Shown piece after piece: positions 48,597 to 58,463 of a DNA stretch of 64,000 nt. The position numbers were made by a program, and so were the translations under genes. Each line of letters starts with the position of its first letter. Position 1 is the stretch's first letter. This DNA comes from Anaeromyxobacter sp. (lineage in GTDB: Bacteria; Myxococcota; Myxococcia; Myxococcales; Anaeromyxobacteraceae). The notes under the pieces are model-generated. The model was not told where the DNA came from, searched no databases, and worked only from the letters and a program-made list of their open reading frames with translations. The stretch spans positions 1,116,001 through 1,180,000 of the forward strand of contig JADKCZ010000001.1 of the NCBI GenBank assembly GCA_016718565.1, written 5' to 3'.

Positions 48597-49840
48597 GGGC
48601 AGGTGCAGCCGTTGGTGGAGAGGTAGGCGATGGCCTGGGCGGGGTAGGGGCTGGCGGCGTAGGCGGGGTCGGCGGCCACCAGCGCCTGGAGGACCGCCAG
48701 GGCGCTGCAGCCGGAGGCCGGGGGCGTGGCCGCGGTGCCGCTGCAGGTCGGGGCCGGCTCGACGTGCATGAAGGCCTTGGCGAGCCAGGAGAGGGCGTTG
48801 TCCGCGTAGACCGAGGGTGGCGGCACGGCCTGCAGGTCGGCGATGGCCAGGGCAACCTCCCCCTGGTCCTTGGCCGCGCCGGCGGCGAGCACGAAGGCGA
48901 GCGCGTAGTGGGCCTTGCCACGCCAGTAGCGGGCGCCGGACGAGAACGGGCTGGCCGTGCCGGCCACGTGAGAGAGGTCGGCCACCGCGGCGCGCAGCAG
49001 GGCGGTGCGCTCGGCCTTGCCGGCGGCGGTGTCCACCGGCTCCATGTAGTGGCTCTGGCCGAGGTAGTACCAGGCGTTGTCGACGAGCGGCGAGGACGGA
49101 AAACGCTGCGGCACCCTGGCGAGCTCGGCCCCGGCGGCCTGGAGGTCTGCCTTGGCGGCGGCGAACTCCAGCGAGCCGGGCAGGGGGGAGGGCACCACGT
49201 TGGCGAGCGCGAAGCCCTCCTGGAACCAGGCCCGCCCCAGCCAGTACTGTGCGTCGTCGGCGTAGGTGCCCCCCGGCGCCTGCGCCAGCGAGGCGGCCAG
49301 GTGGAGACGGGCCGCTGTGAAGGTCTGGTCGGCCGCCGACGCTGGGCCGGAGGCCAGCAGGAAGACGGCGCGCCCGGCCACGTACTGCGCGTGATCGAGC
49401 AGGAGCGAGGCCGGGTGGGCGGCGATCATCGCCTCGAGGCGGGCCCGGGCGTCCATCAGGTCCGCCGCCTGGCCGGAGACCAGCCCGAGCTCGTAGCTGC
49501 AGCGCCCCCCGTAGTAGGCGGCCTGGTCGAGCCGGATGGAGGCCGGGAACTCCAGGGGGACCCGGTCGAAGGTGGCGCGGGCCTGCCCGAAGGCGGCGGA
49601 GGCCTCGGCCAGGCGCGACTGCTCGAGGGCGAGGTCACCGGCGGCCCGGGCCGCCTCGGCCTGGGCGAGGGCCTGGCCAGCGGCGCCGTAGCCGGCCAGC
49701 CCCGCGGCGTAGAGGGTGTCCCCTGGGCGGGCGGGATCGATGGGTGGTGGCCGGGGCTCGCTGCCGCCACCGGCCCCTCCACACCCCGCCAGCAGCGCGG
49801 CGGCGAGGAGGAGCGGCAGGGCAGGACTGGAGGCGTTCAC
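48593..49840 (-). CDS. TPR-like repeat lipoprotein
   Basis: The 415-residue product has a canonical lipobox (LLAGC, C20) and a short Gly/Pro linker. Repeated 40-50-residue helical units follow with the pattern D(N)AWYYLGQSHYM, DAQYWLGRAWFQEG, GARYWRGKAHYALA and DNALSWLAKAF, as in YbgF/BamD-like outer-membrane TPR lipoproteins. It ends in Cys-containing residues (NGCTCP). AAGGAG lies 9 nt before GTG 49840. It starts 18 nt after the upstream TPR gene and overlaps the beta-barrel gene, so a complex of the two at the outer membrane is plausible. Confidence 0.8.
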   Translation of the reverse strand: MNASSPALPLLLAAALLAGCGGAGGGSEPRPPPIDPARPGDTLYAAGLAGYGAAGQALAQAEAARAAGDLALEQSRLAEASAAFGQARATFDRVPLEFPASIRLDQAAYYGGRCSYELGLVSGQAADLMDARARLEAMIAAHPASLLLDHAQYVAGRAVFLLASGPASAADQTFTAARLHLAASLAQAPGGTYADDAQYWLGRAWFQEGFALANVVPSPLPGSLEFAAAKADLQAAGAELARVPQRFPSSPLVDNAWYYLGQSHYMEPVDTAAGKAERTALLRAAVADLSHVAGTASPFSSGARYWRGKAHYALAFVLAAGAAKDQGEVALAIADLQAVPPPSVYADNALSWLAKAFMHVEPAPTCSGTAATPPASGCSALAVLQALVAADPAYAASPYPAQAIAYLSTNGCTCP

Positions 49841-49858
49841 GGGATGGCGCTCCTTGGC

Positions 49859-51766
49859 TCAGCGTTTCGGGCCGGTGGTACCTGCGCCACAGCGGGCCTG
49901 AAGCTCGCGGAGGGTGGCGTCGGCGGGGGCCTCGGCCTGGAGCCGCCGCGCCTCGGCCAGGCAGCCGGCGGCGTCGCCATCGAGCGCCAGCAGCCCGGCG
50001 AGGCTGGCGCGGGCCGGCCGGTCGCCCGGCACCGCGTCGAGGAGGTCCTGCAGCGCCTTGCGGGCCGCCGGGAGGCGCCCGGCCGCCTGCTCCAGCTCCG
50101 CGAGCTCGCGCAGCGAGGCGACGTGACCGGGGTCCACCTCCAGCGCCTTCAGGACCTCCGCGCGGGCCTCCTCCGACTTCCCCTGCCGCTCCAGCGCCAG
50201 CGCCAGGTCGAGGTGGGCCGCGACCTGGCGCGGGTCGATGGCCAGCGCCCGGCGGTAGGCGTCCACCGCGGCATCCAGCCGGCCGGCCCGGGCGGCCACC
50301 ACCCCGAGCGAGACCAGCGCGGCGGTCGAGCCCGGGCGCAGCTCGAGGGACCGTAGCAGGGCCGCCTCCGCCTCGGCCCAGCGCCCCCGCTCGGAGCGGA
50401 GCTGGCCGAGCTGGAGCCAGCCGGCGGCGTGGCGCGGGTCGAGCTCGAGCGCCTTCAGGTAGGCCCGCTCGGCGTCGTCCGGGCGCGCCCGCGCCTCCTC
50501 GAGCTTGCCGATGTTGAGCCAGGCGGCGGGGTAAGCGGGGCGCTGGCGGAGGGCGGTGTCATAGGCGGCGCGGGCCGCGGCGAGGTCGCCGGCGTTTCGC
50601 TCGAGCACGCCCAGGTTCAGGTAGGCCTCGGGGTAGTCGCCCCGCGCGGCCCCGATGGCCGCCCGGTAGGCCCGGCGCGCGTCGTCCCGCCGCCCGGCGC
50701 GATCGGCCACCAGGGCCGCCAGGAAGTGGTGCTCGGGCGCGTCCGGGCCGTCGGTCACCAGCCGCTCCACCTCCCGCTGCGCCCGGCTGAAGTCCCGGTT
50801 GCCCAGCGCCAGGCGGATGAGGCGGCGGCGCGCGTAGTGGTAGGAGGGATCGAGCCGGAGGGCCCGCTCGTAGGCGTCCGCTGCGGCGGCGTCCTCGCCC
50901 AGCCGCTCGCGGGCGCGCCCCACGGCCGCCAGCACCGAGGGCACGTCAGGGGCCAGCTCCAGGGTGCGCGCCAGCACCGGGAGGGCTCGGCGCACGTCTT
51001 CCTTGGCGTCGGTGGAGAGCCAGGCCCGGGCGATGCCGAGCCGGACGTCGGGGCGGGCGGGCGCGAAGTTCACCGCCTCCTCGAAGGCCTTCTCGGCCTG
51101 GGCGCGCCGCCCGGCCGTCAACTGGGCGCCGCCCAGCCGGACCAGCGCCCCGGCCCGGTCCTCGTTGGAGCCGCTGCTCGCGGCCGCCTCCAGGAGCGAG
51201 ATGGCCTCGGCCGTCTCGCCCTTCCTGAGCAGGAGCGCGCCGAGCGCCACCCGGGCGGCGTTCAGCCCAGGTCGCAGCGCCAGGGAGCGCCGCAGGTCGG
51301 CCTCGGCCCCGGCCCGATCGCCCAGCCGGGCGCGGAGCGCGCCGAGGTCGAGGGCGCTCTGGGGCGAGGGCCGGAGCCGGTCGGCCTTCTCCAGCCAGGG
51401 CAGCGCCCGGTCCGGCCGGCCCGCCGCGGCCAGCCACGCGCCGTACTCGCCAGCCAGCCCGGCCTCCTCCGGGTTGGCGGCCACCTCCTGCTCGAGGAGC
51501 GGGAGGGCCGCCTGGAACTCGGCCCGCCGGGCCAGCAGCCGCGCCTTCGCGTGGCGCTCGGACCGCGGCGGTCCCTCGGCGCCCGTGCCGTCGGGGGTCG
51601 CCTCGCCAGCGTCCTCGTCCGCGAGCGGCGCGCCCTCCAGGATGACGATGCGGACCTCGGCGTTGCCGCGCTGGCCGGCGTAGGCCTGCAGCGCCAGCGC
51701 CCCGGACAGCAGCAGCGCCAGACCGACCAGCATCGGCCAGAGCCGGTCCACCACCAGCCGGCTCAC
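49859..51766 (-). CDS. Membrane-anchored TPR repeat protein
   Basis: The 635-residue product has one N-terminal membrane span (about 11-31, MLVGLALLLSGALALQAYAG) with the rest probably in the periplasm. About 15 TPR units follow, for example PEAYLNLGVLERNAGDLAAA, AAWLNIGKLEEARARPDDA and AGWLQLGQLRSERGRW. No enzymatic motif is seen. GTG 51766 overlaps the stop of the ATP-grasp gene by 4 nt (GTGA). A protein-scaffold role linking inner-membrane and outer-membrane parts of the cassette is inferred. Confidence 0.88.
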   Translation of the reverse strand: MSRLVVDRLWPMLVGLALLLSGALALQAYAGQRGNAEVRIVILEGAPLADEDAGEATPDGTGAEGPPRSERHAKARLLARRAEFQAALPLLEQEVAANPEEAGLAGEYGAWLAAAGRPDRALPWLEKADRLRPSPQSALDLGALRARLGDRAGAEADLRRSLALRPGLNAARVALGALLLRKGETAEAISLLEAAASSGSNEDRAGALVRLGGAQLTAGRRAQAEKAFEEAVNFAPARPDVRLGIARAWLSTDAKEDVRRALPVLARTLELAPDVPSVLAAVGRARERLGEDAAAADAYERALRLDPSYHYARRRLIRLALGNRDFSRAQREVERLVTDGPDAPEHHFLAALVADRAGRRDDARRAYRAAIGAARGDYPEAYLNLGVLERNAGDLAAARAAYDTALRQRPAYPAAWLNIGKLEEARARPDDAERAYLKALELDPRHAAGWLQLGQLRSERGRWAEAEAALLRSLELRPGSTAALVSLGVVAARAGRLDAAVDAYRRALAIDPRQVAAHLDLALALERQGKSEEARAEVLKALEVDPGHVASLRELAELEQAAGRLPAARKALQDLLDAVPGDRPARASLAGLLALDGDAAGCLAEARRLQAEAPADATLRELQARCGAGTTGPKR

Positions 51767-52680
51767 GGCGCCACCGCTACCGCCGCGGCCGCCAGCGCCT
51801 CGCCCAGCCCCAGGCCGAGGACGTTCTGGATCTCCAGCCCGGGCCGGGCGTTGATCTCCAGGACCAGCGGCCCGGCCTCGGCGTCGACCACCACGTCGAC
51901 ACCGAGGTAGCCGAGCGGCACCGCCGCGGCGGCCCGGCGCGCCGTCTCGAGCACGGCGGACCAGTCCGGGACGTCGAGCCCGAGCAGCGGCGCCCCCGAC
52001 TCCGGGTGGTGGGTGACCGGTCGGCCGCGGTGGAGCGCGCGGCAGGTCCGCCCGCTGGCGAGGTCGATGGCGATGCCCAGGCCGCCCTGGTGGAGGTTGG
52101 CCCGGCCGTCCGACTCCGCCGTGGGAACCCGGATCATCGCCATGATCGGCCGGGCCCGCAGCGTGATGACCCGCACGTCGCACAGGCCATCGGCCCACAG
52201 CCCGGCGAAGAGCGCGTGCGGCGACACCCGCCGCTCCACGAAGGCCCGATCCTCCAGCTGGTTGGAGTGGACCCCGAAGACGATGTCGGCGAGGTGCCGG
52301 GCCATGGTGAGGGGCGTGAGGAGCCGCCCGCCGGCCCTGCGCCAGGCGCCGGCGACCTGGTCCCACTCGCCCACCACCAGGATGCCGCCGCCCCCCGAGC
52401 CGTTGGCGGGCTTGACCACGAAGGCGCCGTGGCCCACCAGGGCGTCCACCGTGGTCGGGACCTCGAAGAGCCCGCGGCAGGTGGCCAGGGTCTCCGGCAC
52501 CGGCACGCCGGCCGCCAGGAATCGCTCCTTGGCGAGCAGCTTGTCGTCGGCGAGCGGGTAGTCCCGCCGCCGGTTGTTCGGGTAGACCAGCGTGAGGTTG
52601 CGACGGTTGATGCCCACCACCCGGGCGCGGCGGGCCAGCAGGCCGCCGAGCCGCTCCCGCAGGGCCCGCACCACCGTCAT
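51763..52680 (-). CDS. RimK-like ATP-grasp ligase (alpha-L-glutamate ligase-related)
   Basis: The 305-residue product is an ATP-grasp carboxylate-amine ligase. It has GINRRNLTLVYPNNRRRDY near the N-terminus, DKLLAKERFLAAGVPVPET, the ATP-binding FVVKPANGSGGGGILVV (K in FVVKP), and the metal-binding C-terminal VLEINARPGLEIQN (Glu and Asn ligands), with RVPTAESDGRANLHQGGLG before it. This is the family annotated as alpha-L-glutamate ligase-related, which typically pairs with a transglutaminase-7TM protein, exactly as here. ATG 52680 overlaps its stop (ATGA). It should join an amino acid or amine to a carboxylate; the substrate is unknown. Confidence 0.88.
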   Translation of the reverse strand: MTVVRALRERLGGLLARRARVVGINRRNLTLVYPNNRRRDYPLADDKLLAKERFLAAGVPVPETLATCRGLFEVPTTVDALVGHGAFVVKPANGSGGGGILVVGEWDQVAGAWRRAGGRLLTPLTMARHLADIVFGVHSNQLEDRAFVERRVSPHALFAGLWADGLCDVRVITLRARPIMAMIRVPTAESDGRANLHQGGLGIAIDLASGRTCRALHRGRPVTHHPESGAPLLGLDVPDWSAVLETARRAAAAVPLGYLGVDVVVDAEAGPLVLEINARPGLEIQNVLGLGLGEALAAAAVAVAP

Positions 52681-54254
52681 GGGCTGGCCTCCCGCCGCAG
52701 CAGGCCGCGGAAGCGCAGGTACTCGGAGAGGCGCATCCCCACCCAGCGCCCCAGGTAGATGTCGGCGGCGATGACCAGGAAGAGCACCTCGGGGAAGCCG
52801 ATCAGCAGCACCTGCAGCGCAAGCGAGTTCATCACCACGTAGCAAGCCAGCGTCACCACCAGCGTGCCGGCCAGCTCCTGGCCGGCGGCGCGTCCGCCGT
52901 GCTCGGTGAGGGAGAGGTAGAAGCGCTCCGCGCAGATGGCCAGCACGGCGATGGGGAAGAGCGTGACCTTGGTGAGCGGCGCCAGGCCGAGCCGCTCCGC
53001 CAGCAGGGTGGTGGTGAGCAGCGTGAAGACCACCGCGGCCAGCAGGATGGCGAGCGTCGGCGAGTGGAGCAGCTCCAGTTCCTGAAGCACCCAGCGGACC
53101 GCCGCCACCGCCGCCACCACGATCACCACCGTCACCACGCCCCAGGCGGCGCCGGTCTCGCCCGCCGAGGCGGCCAGCAGGGCCGGCAGGAAGGTGCCGA
53201 AGGTCGGCATGCCGATGACGTTGCGGAAGATCACCACCACCAGCGCACCCACCGGCAGCATCAGGATGGTGCGCAGCAGGGAGAAGGGCAGGTGGAGCCG
53301 GTCGAAGAGCCCCCAGACGTCGAAGCTCGTCGAGCTGGCCTTGGCGGCCGGAGAGGGGATGAGGGTGGCGTGGGTCTCGAAGCGGTAGTCGAAGTTGACG
53401 TCGGCGGTGTGGCGGAAGAGGGGCTCGTCCCCCACGTAGAGCGTCAGGTAGTGCTCGGGCAGCTCGGCGAAGTGGCGGTTGGTCGGGCAGAAGGGCACCC
53501 AGTGGCCAGCCACCCAGGCCTCGACCCACTGGTGCGAAGTCTTCTTGGTCCCGGGCGTCATGATGAGCCCGCCCACCAGCCTCGCCGGGATGCCGGCCTT
53601 GCGCGCCAGCGCCACGAACAGCCGGCTCTTGCCGTTGCAGGAGGCCTCACCGAGCCGCAGCGCCGTCAGCGCGTCGGTGGTCCCCTTGAAGGGCCGCGGC
53701 CTCAGGTCGGCGGTGGCTTGGTAGATGCGGGTGAGCCGCTGCAGGGCCGGCCCCTGGCCGGCGTCGAGCCTGCCGAGCAGGGCCGCGATCTCCGGCGCGT
53801 CGACCTGGATCTCCTTCTCCGGCCGGAGCGAGACCGCCACCGAAGCCGGGTAGGCCGTGGGGACCGGCAGGTCGGGGGAGACCTCGTACCGCATCCTGTG
53901 GGGCAGCACCTTGAAGGTGTGGCGGATCTGGGCCCCGTCGGGCACCCGATCGCCCGTCCAGGTGGCCACCCGGTTGGCCCCCTCCATGGCCTGCGTGAGG
54001 TGGAGGCCGAGAGCCACGTCCTTCTCCTCGGTGACGTGCTGGTGGGCGTCGCTGGAGGGCAGGAAGCTGCGCACCTTGACCTCGCCCCCCCGGCCGTCGA
54101 GTTCGATGGCGTAGGTCACCTCGTACTGGGTGACGGGGAGGACGTCCGACACGACGTAGCCCAGCGCCCGGACCTTGTAGGCCATGAGCCCCAGGCCGCC
54201 GAGGACCAGGGCGGCGGAGACGGCGGTGATCTTGGTGGCGTGGCTGGGAGGCAT
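52677..54254 (-). CDS. Transglutaminase-fold protein fused to seven transmembrane helices
   Basis: The 525-residue product has an N-terminal span (about 8-26), a periplasmic part, and a transglutaminase-like domain at about 165-270. The nucleophile Cys C206 (EASCNGKSR) and His H241 (SHQWVEAW) are present, but the third triad position, normally Asp, reads Cys (C256 in PFCPTN). Seven hydrophobic helices follow from about 325 to 505 (for example ILMLPVGALVVVIF and TLAILLAAVVFTLLTTT). This matches the family described as inactive transglutaminase fused to 7TM helices. It is the first gene of the five-gene cassette; ATG 54254. Confidence 0.9.
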   Translation of the reverse strand: MPPSHATKITAVSAALVLGGLGLMAYKVRALGYVVSDVLPVTQYEVTYAIELDGRGGEVKVRSFLPSSDAHQHVTEEKDVALGLHLTQAMEGANRVATWTGDRVPDGAQIRHTFKVLPHRMRYEVSPDLPVPTAYPASVAVSLRPEKEIQVDAPEIAALLGRLDAGQGPALQRLTRIYQATADLRPRPFKGTTDALTALRLGEASCNGKSRLFVALARKAGIPARLVGGLIMTPGTKKTSHQWVEAWVAGHWVPFCPTNRHFAELPEHYLTLYVGDEPLFRHTADVNFDYRFETHATLIPSPAAKASSTSFDVWGLFDRLHLPFSLLRTILMLPVGALVVVIFRNVIGMPTFGTFLPALLAASAGETGAAWGVVTVVIVVAAVAAVRWVLQELELLHSPTLAILLAAVVFTLLTTTLLAERLGLAPLTKVTLFPIAVLAICAERFYLSLTEHGGRAAGQELAGTLVVTLACYVVMNSLALQVLLIGFPEVLFLVIAADIYLGRWVGMRLSEYLRFRGLLRREASP

Positions 54255-54508
54255 CTCGCGGTCTTGGCGCTGGACTTGATGACCCCGGGACCCGTCCGGG
54301 TGGCCACACGCTCGACTTCACCCTTGGGTGCCCTCGATGGTACCAGAGGGCGCACCCTCGGTCGGGCCATCCTCCGGAGCCAACGTGCTGCGGGAGCACA
54401 TCCAGTTGGCGCGGCGACGGCTGGACCACCTCCCGGCCCGGGCCGGCGGCGCGGGGCGCTGAGGTCGGTCGCGCTCGACCCAGCGGCGGACAGGGCGCCC
54501 GCCCGCGG
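54255..54508. other. Intergenic region upstream of the envelope cassette
   Basis: This gap of about 250 nt is slightly richer in A+T near 54270-54400 and should carry the promoter of the cassette. I could not identify convincing -35 and -10 hexamers. A 25-codon open frame at 54385-54462 (+) is discussed among the rejected items. Nothing else is recognisable. Confidence 0.4.
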
Positions 54509-54805
54509 CTACCTGCCCGTCCCACCCTCCTCGGCGCGGTGGATGGCGTGGCACGACGAGCAGGCGGTGGGGCCGCTCTTCTCCTTGTGGCAGCCGGTGC
54601 AGAGCGCGTGGGCGCGGTCCTTGCCGAGCGGCACCTTGCCTATGGGTCCGGCGCCGTGGCAGGCGCGGCAGGTCTCGCGCCGCGAGAGGTGGCGGTCGTG
54701 CTGGAAAACCACGTCGCCCAGCTTGGCCGGGATCACCACCTTCGCGGGCGGCGGCGGCAGGGCGCCGGCGACGAGCGTGAGGAGCAAGAGGGCGGTGGCA
54801 GGCAT
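54509..54805 (-). CDS. c7-type three-haem cytochrome
   Basis: The 98-residue product has three CxxCH haem motifs: CRACH (46-50), CTGCH (69-73) and CSSCH (82-86). Extra histidines for axial ligation are in VVFQHDRHL, AHALC and HAIHR. This spacing is that of the c7 family of small periplasmic electron carriers used in metal reduction. The N-terminus (MPATALLLLTLVAGALPPPP) is hydrophobic but has no basic residue, so the signal peptide is weak; ATG 54805 is the only nearby start. It is divergent from the exporter operon. Its redox partner is unknown. Confidence 0.88.
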   Translation of the reverse strand: MPATALLLLTLVAGALPPPPAKVVIPAKLGDVVFQHDRHLSRRETCRACHGAGPIGKVPLGKDRAHALCTGCHKEKSGPTACSSCHAIHRAEEGGTGR

Positions 54806-54924
54806 GGCGGGTCCCCGGGGCAGGTGGCGTGGCGGCCCCGCAGGATACGCGGGCCACCCGGCCCACCGGGGCCGTCGGGCCGTGCGACCAAGGGTCGCGG
54901 CTTAGGGCTAGACTGACCGCCTCC

Positions 54925-56181
54925 ATGCTCGCGCTCCTGGCTCGCACCGGTCACCTCCTCTGGGCCACCTGGCCCCGGCGCGCCGCCGTCCTCGTCGCGG
55001 CGCTGCTCACGGTGCTCATCGGAGCCAGGCTGGTGGCCGGCCGCGAGGTGCCGGCCTACCGGGTGGAGTCGCGCGCCATCGTGCAACGGGTGGTGGCCAC
55101 CGGGCGGGTCCGTCCGCCGGCGCGGGTCTCGCTCGCCAGCCTGGCGCTGGGGCGGGTGCGCCAGGTGCTGGTGCGCGAAGGGGACGCGGTGGTGGCCGGC
55201 CAGGTGCTGGTCACCCTGGAGGACGCCGAGCCGTCGGCGGCGCTGCGGCAGGCGGGTGGGCGGGTGTCCGAGGCCGCCGCCCGGCTGGCGCAGGTGCGCG
55301 GGGTGAGCGGCCCGCAGGCGGCCGAGGCGCTGCAGCAGGCGGAGCTCGAGGTGGCCCAGGCCGAGCGGAACGCCGAGCGCTCCCACGCCCTGGCCGCGGC
55401 CGGCGCCACCTCGGCGCAGGACGAGGACGAGGCGGTGCGGGCCCTGGGCGTGGCGCGCAGCCGCCGCGAGGCGGCGGCGGCCCAGGCGGCCTCCGCGGCC
55501 GGCGGCCCGGAGACCCGCCAGGCGGCGGCGGCGCTGGCCCAGGCCGAGGCGGCGCGGGCGGCGGCGCAGGCGCGCCTCGGCGAGAGCGAGGTGCGGGCCC
55601 CAGCGGCCGGGCTGGTGGTGGCGCGGCTGTGCGAGCCGGGCGACGTGGTGGCGGCCGGCAAGCCCCTGCTCTCCCTCACGCTGGAGGGCCCGGCCGAGCT
55701 GACCGCCCAGGTGGACGAGAAGAACCTGGCGCTGCTGGCGGTCGGCCAGCCGGCCCAGGCCAGCTCCGACGCCTTCCCCGGGCAGGTCTTCGACGCACGG
55801 GTGGCCTTCCTGGCCCCCTCGGTCGACCCGGCCCGCGGCACGGTGGAGGTGCGCCTCACCGTGCCGACGCCGCCGCCGGTGCTGCTGGCCGACATGACCG
55901 TGGCCATCAACGTGGACGTGGGGCGCAAGGCGGCGGCGCTGGTCCTGCCGACCGAGGCGGTGCGGGATCCCGCCGGCGAGCCCTGGGTGCTGGTGGTGGC
56001 GGACGGCGCGGCGGCGCGGCGCCCGGTGAGGCTCGGGCTGCGCGGCGACGGCCTGGTGGAGGTGGCGGCGGGGCTGGCGGCGGGCGAGCTGGTGGTGGCG
56101 CCGTCGGCCGGCCAGGTGGCGCCGGGCACGCGGGTGCGGGCGCTGGTGCGGCCCGCGGCGAGGGCCGACCGTGCCCTTTGA
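54925..56181 (+). CDS. Membrane fusion protein (HlyD/MacA-like) of an ABC exporter
   Basis: The 418-residue product has an N-terminal membrane anchor (about 19-38). A lipoyl/barrel-sandwich half follows (LGRVRQVLVREGDAVVAGQ), then a long Ala/Glu-rich coiled-coil hairpin (about 105-205), the second lipoyl half (VRAPAAGLVVARLCEPGDVV) and beta-barrel domains (MTVAINVDVGRKAAALVLP). It precedes the permease and ATPase genes of a MacB/LolCDE-like system and overlaps the permease by 11 nt. TAGACT at 54909-54914 is a possible -10 element. Cargo is unknown. Confidence 0.9.
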   Translation: MLALLARTGHLLWATWPRRAAVLVAALLTVLIGARLVAGREVPAYRVESRAIVQRVVATGRVRPPARVSLASLALGRVRQVLVREGDAVVAGQVLVTLEDAEPSAALRQAGGRVSEAAARLAQVRGVSGPQAAEALQQAELEVAQAERNAERSHALAAAGATSAQDEDEAVRALGVARSRREAAAAQAASAAGGPETRQAAAALAQAEAARAAAQARLGESEVRAPAAGLVVARLCEPGDVVAAGKPLLSLTLEGPAELTAQVDEKNLALLAVGQPAQASSDAFPGQVFDARVAFLAPSVDPARGTVEVRLTVPTPPPVLLADMTVAINVDVGRKAAALVLPTEAVRDPAGEPWVLVVADGAAARRPVRLGLRGDGLVEVAAGLAAGELVVAPSAGQVAPGTRVRALVRPAARADRAL

Positions 56182-57380
56182 GCTCTTCGTGGCCCTGCGC
56201 TTCCTGCGCGAGGGGCGCGCCCAGACGGCCCTCATCCTGGGCGGCACCACGGTGGGCGTGGCGGTCATCGTCTTCCTCTCGGCGTTGATCACCGGCCTGC
56301 AGCTCACCCTCATCGATCAGACGCTCTCGGCCCAGGCGCACGTCATCATGAAGCGGCCCGATCGGATCACGCGGATCCTGCCGGCGCCTGGCGGCGAGGC
56401 GGTGGTGGCCCGGGCCGAGAAGACCCCGGAGCGCGAGCGCTCCATCGAGCAGTGGCAGCTGGTGCTCGGCCAGGTGCGGGCCACCGAGGGCGTGGTGGCC
56501 GCCACCGCCACCGCCGCCGGCTCGGCCTTCGCCAGCCGCGGCGAGCTCTCCCGCTCGGTGGCGCTGCGCGGCATCGACCCGGTCTCCTTCGACCAGGTCG
56601 TCCACGTCTCGCCCAAGGTGGTCTCCGGCAGCTTCCGGGTGGAGGGGGCCGAGGCCGTCATCGGCACGGTGCTGGCCCACGACTTGGGGCTGGAGGTGGG
56701 CGACAAGCTGCGCCTCACCAGCGCCGAGGGGCGCGGCGACGTCTTCACCGTGGCCGGGCTCTTCGACGTGGGCAACAAGGACGTCAACCAGCGCTGGGTG
56801 CTGGTCTCGCTGCGCCAGGCCCAGACCCTGCTCGACCTGGTGGGCGGCGCCACCACCATCGAGGCCAAGGTGGACGAGGTCTTCCAGGCCGAGGCCACGG
56901 CGCAGGTGCTGGGGGCCTCCACCGGGCTGCAGGCCGACAGCTGGATGAAGCTCAACCAGCAGCTCCTCTCCGGCCTGCAGGCGCAGAGCTCCTCCTCGGT
57001 GATGATCCAGGTCTTCGTCATCATCTCGGTGGCCCTGGGCATCGCCTCGGTGCTGGGGGTCTCGGTCATCCAGAAGAGCCGCGAGATCGGCATCCTCAAG
57101 GCCACCGGCGCCAGCACCGGGCTGGTGATGCGGGTCTTCCTCATCGAGGGGGCGGTGGTGGGCATCCTCGGCTCGGTGGCGGGGGGGCTCATCGGCGCCG
57201 GCCTGTCCGGCTTCTTCGCCCGGGCCGTCAAGAACCCCTACGGCGAGTCGCTCTTCCCCATGGCGCTCACCCCGCGCCTGTTCCTGACCGCCTCCGCGGT
57301 GGCGCTGGGCACCGGCCTGCTGGCGGCCTGGTACCCGGCCCGGCACGCCGCCCGCCTCGATCCGGCCCAGGTGATCCGCG

Positions 57381-57388
<8 letters not shown>
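56171..57388 (+). CDS. ABC transporter permease of the FtsX/MacB type
   Basis: The 405-residue product has an N-terminal span (LILGGTTVGVAVIVFLSALI), a large periplasmic MacB_PCD-like domain (about 45-270), then three C-terminal spans (VMIQVFVIISVALGIASVLG; GAVVGILGSVAGGLIGAGL; a last one ending before WYPARHAARLDPAQVIRGG), the standard 4-TM FtsX layout. GTG 56171 overlaps the fusion protein gene by 11 nt. The ATPase gene overlaps it by 8 nt. It acts with the neighbouring ATPase to move lipoprotein, antibiotic or signal molecules; which is not clear. Confidence 0.9.
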
Positions 57389-58081
<693 letters not shown>

Positions 58082-58085
<4 letters not shown>

Positions 58086-58453
58086 CCACCACCGCGGCCT
58101 TCCGCGCCCTGGCCCGGCGCGCCGTGGCGCTGCCCGAGGAGGCCCTGCTGGCCGAGTGCGACGAGGCCTTCTTCATCGCCAGCGGCCCGGGCGGCCAGCA
58201 CCGCAACAAGACCGAGAGCGGCGTGCGGCTGGTCCACCGCCCCAGCGGCGTGACGGTCACCGCCACCGAGCGGCGCAGCCAGGCGCAGAACCGCGGCGAG
58301 GCGCTGAAGCGGCTGCGGGAGCGGCTGGCCGCCCTGGGGGTGGAGCCCAAGGTGCGCCGCGCCACCAGGCCCACCCGCGGCTCGAAGGAGCGGCGCATCG
58401 GCGAGAAGAAGCACCGCGCCGCGCGCAAGGCGGAGCGGAAGGACTTCGACTGA
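58082..58453 (+). CDS. RF-1-domain (GGQ) ribosome-rescue-type protein
   Basis: The 123-residue product has one release-factor catalytic domain: SGPGGQHRNKTESGVRLVH, with GGQ at 37-39, then a Lys/Arg-rich C-terminal tail (KKHRAARKAERKDFD) of the kind ArfB/YaeJ uses to enter the mRNA channel. There is no codon-recognition domain. So I infer peptidyl-tRNA hydrolysis on stalled ribosomes. Its ATG overlaps the ABC ATPase stop (ATGA), an unexpected partner. Length agrees with ArfB (about 140). Confidence 0.85.
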
Positions 58454-58463
58454 AGGCGGGGGG

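Noticed and set aside
54385..54462. 25-codon open frame with a GTG start and GGAG five nt upstream
   Set aside because: Too short and too basic to support as a gene without homologues; it lies in the promoter gap of the envelope cassette on the opposite strand. It could be a leader peptide, but nothing proves it.
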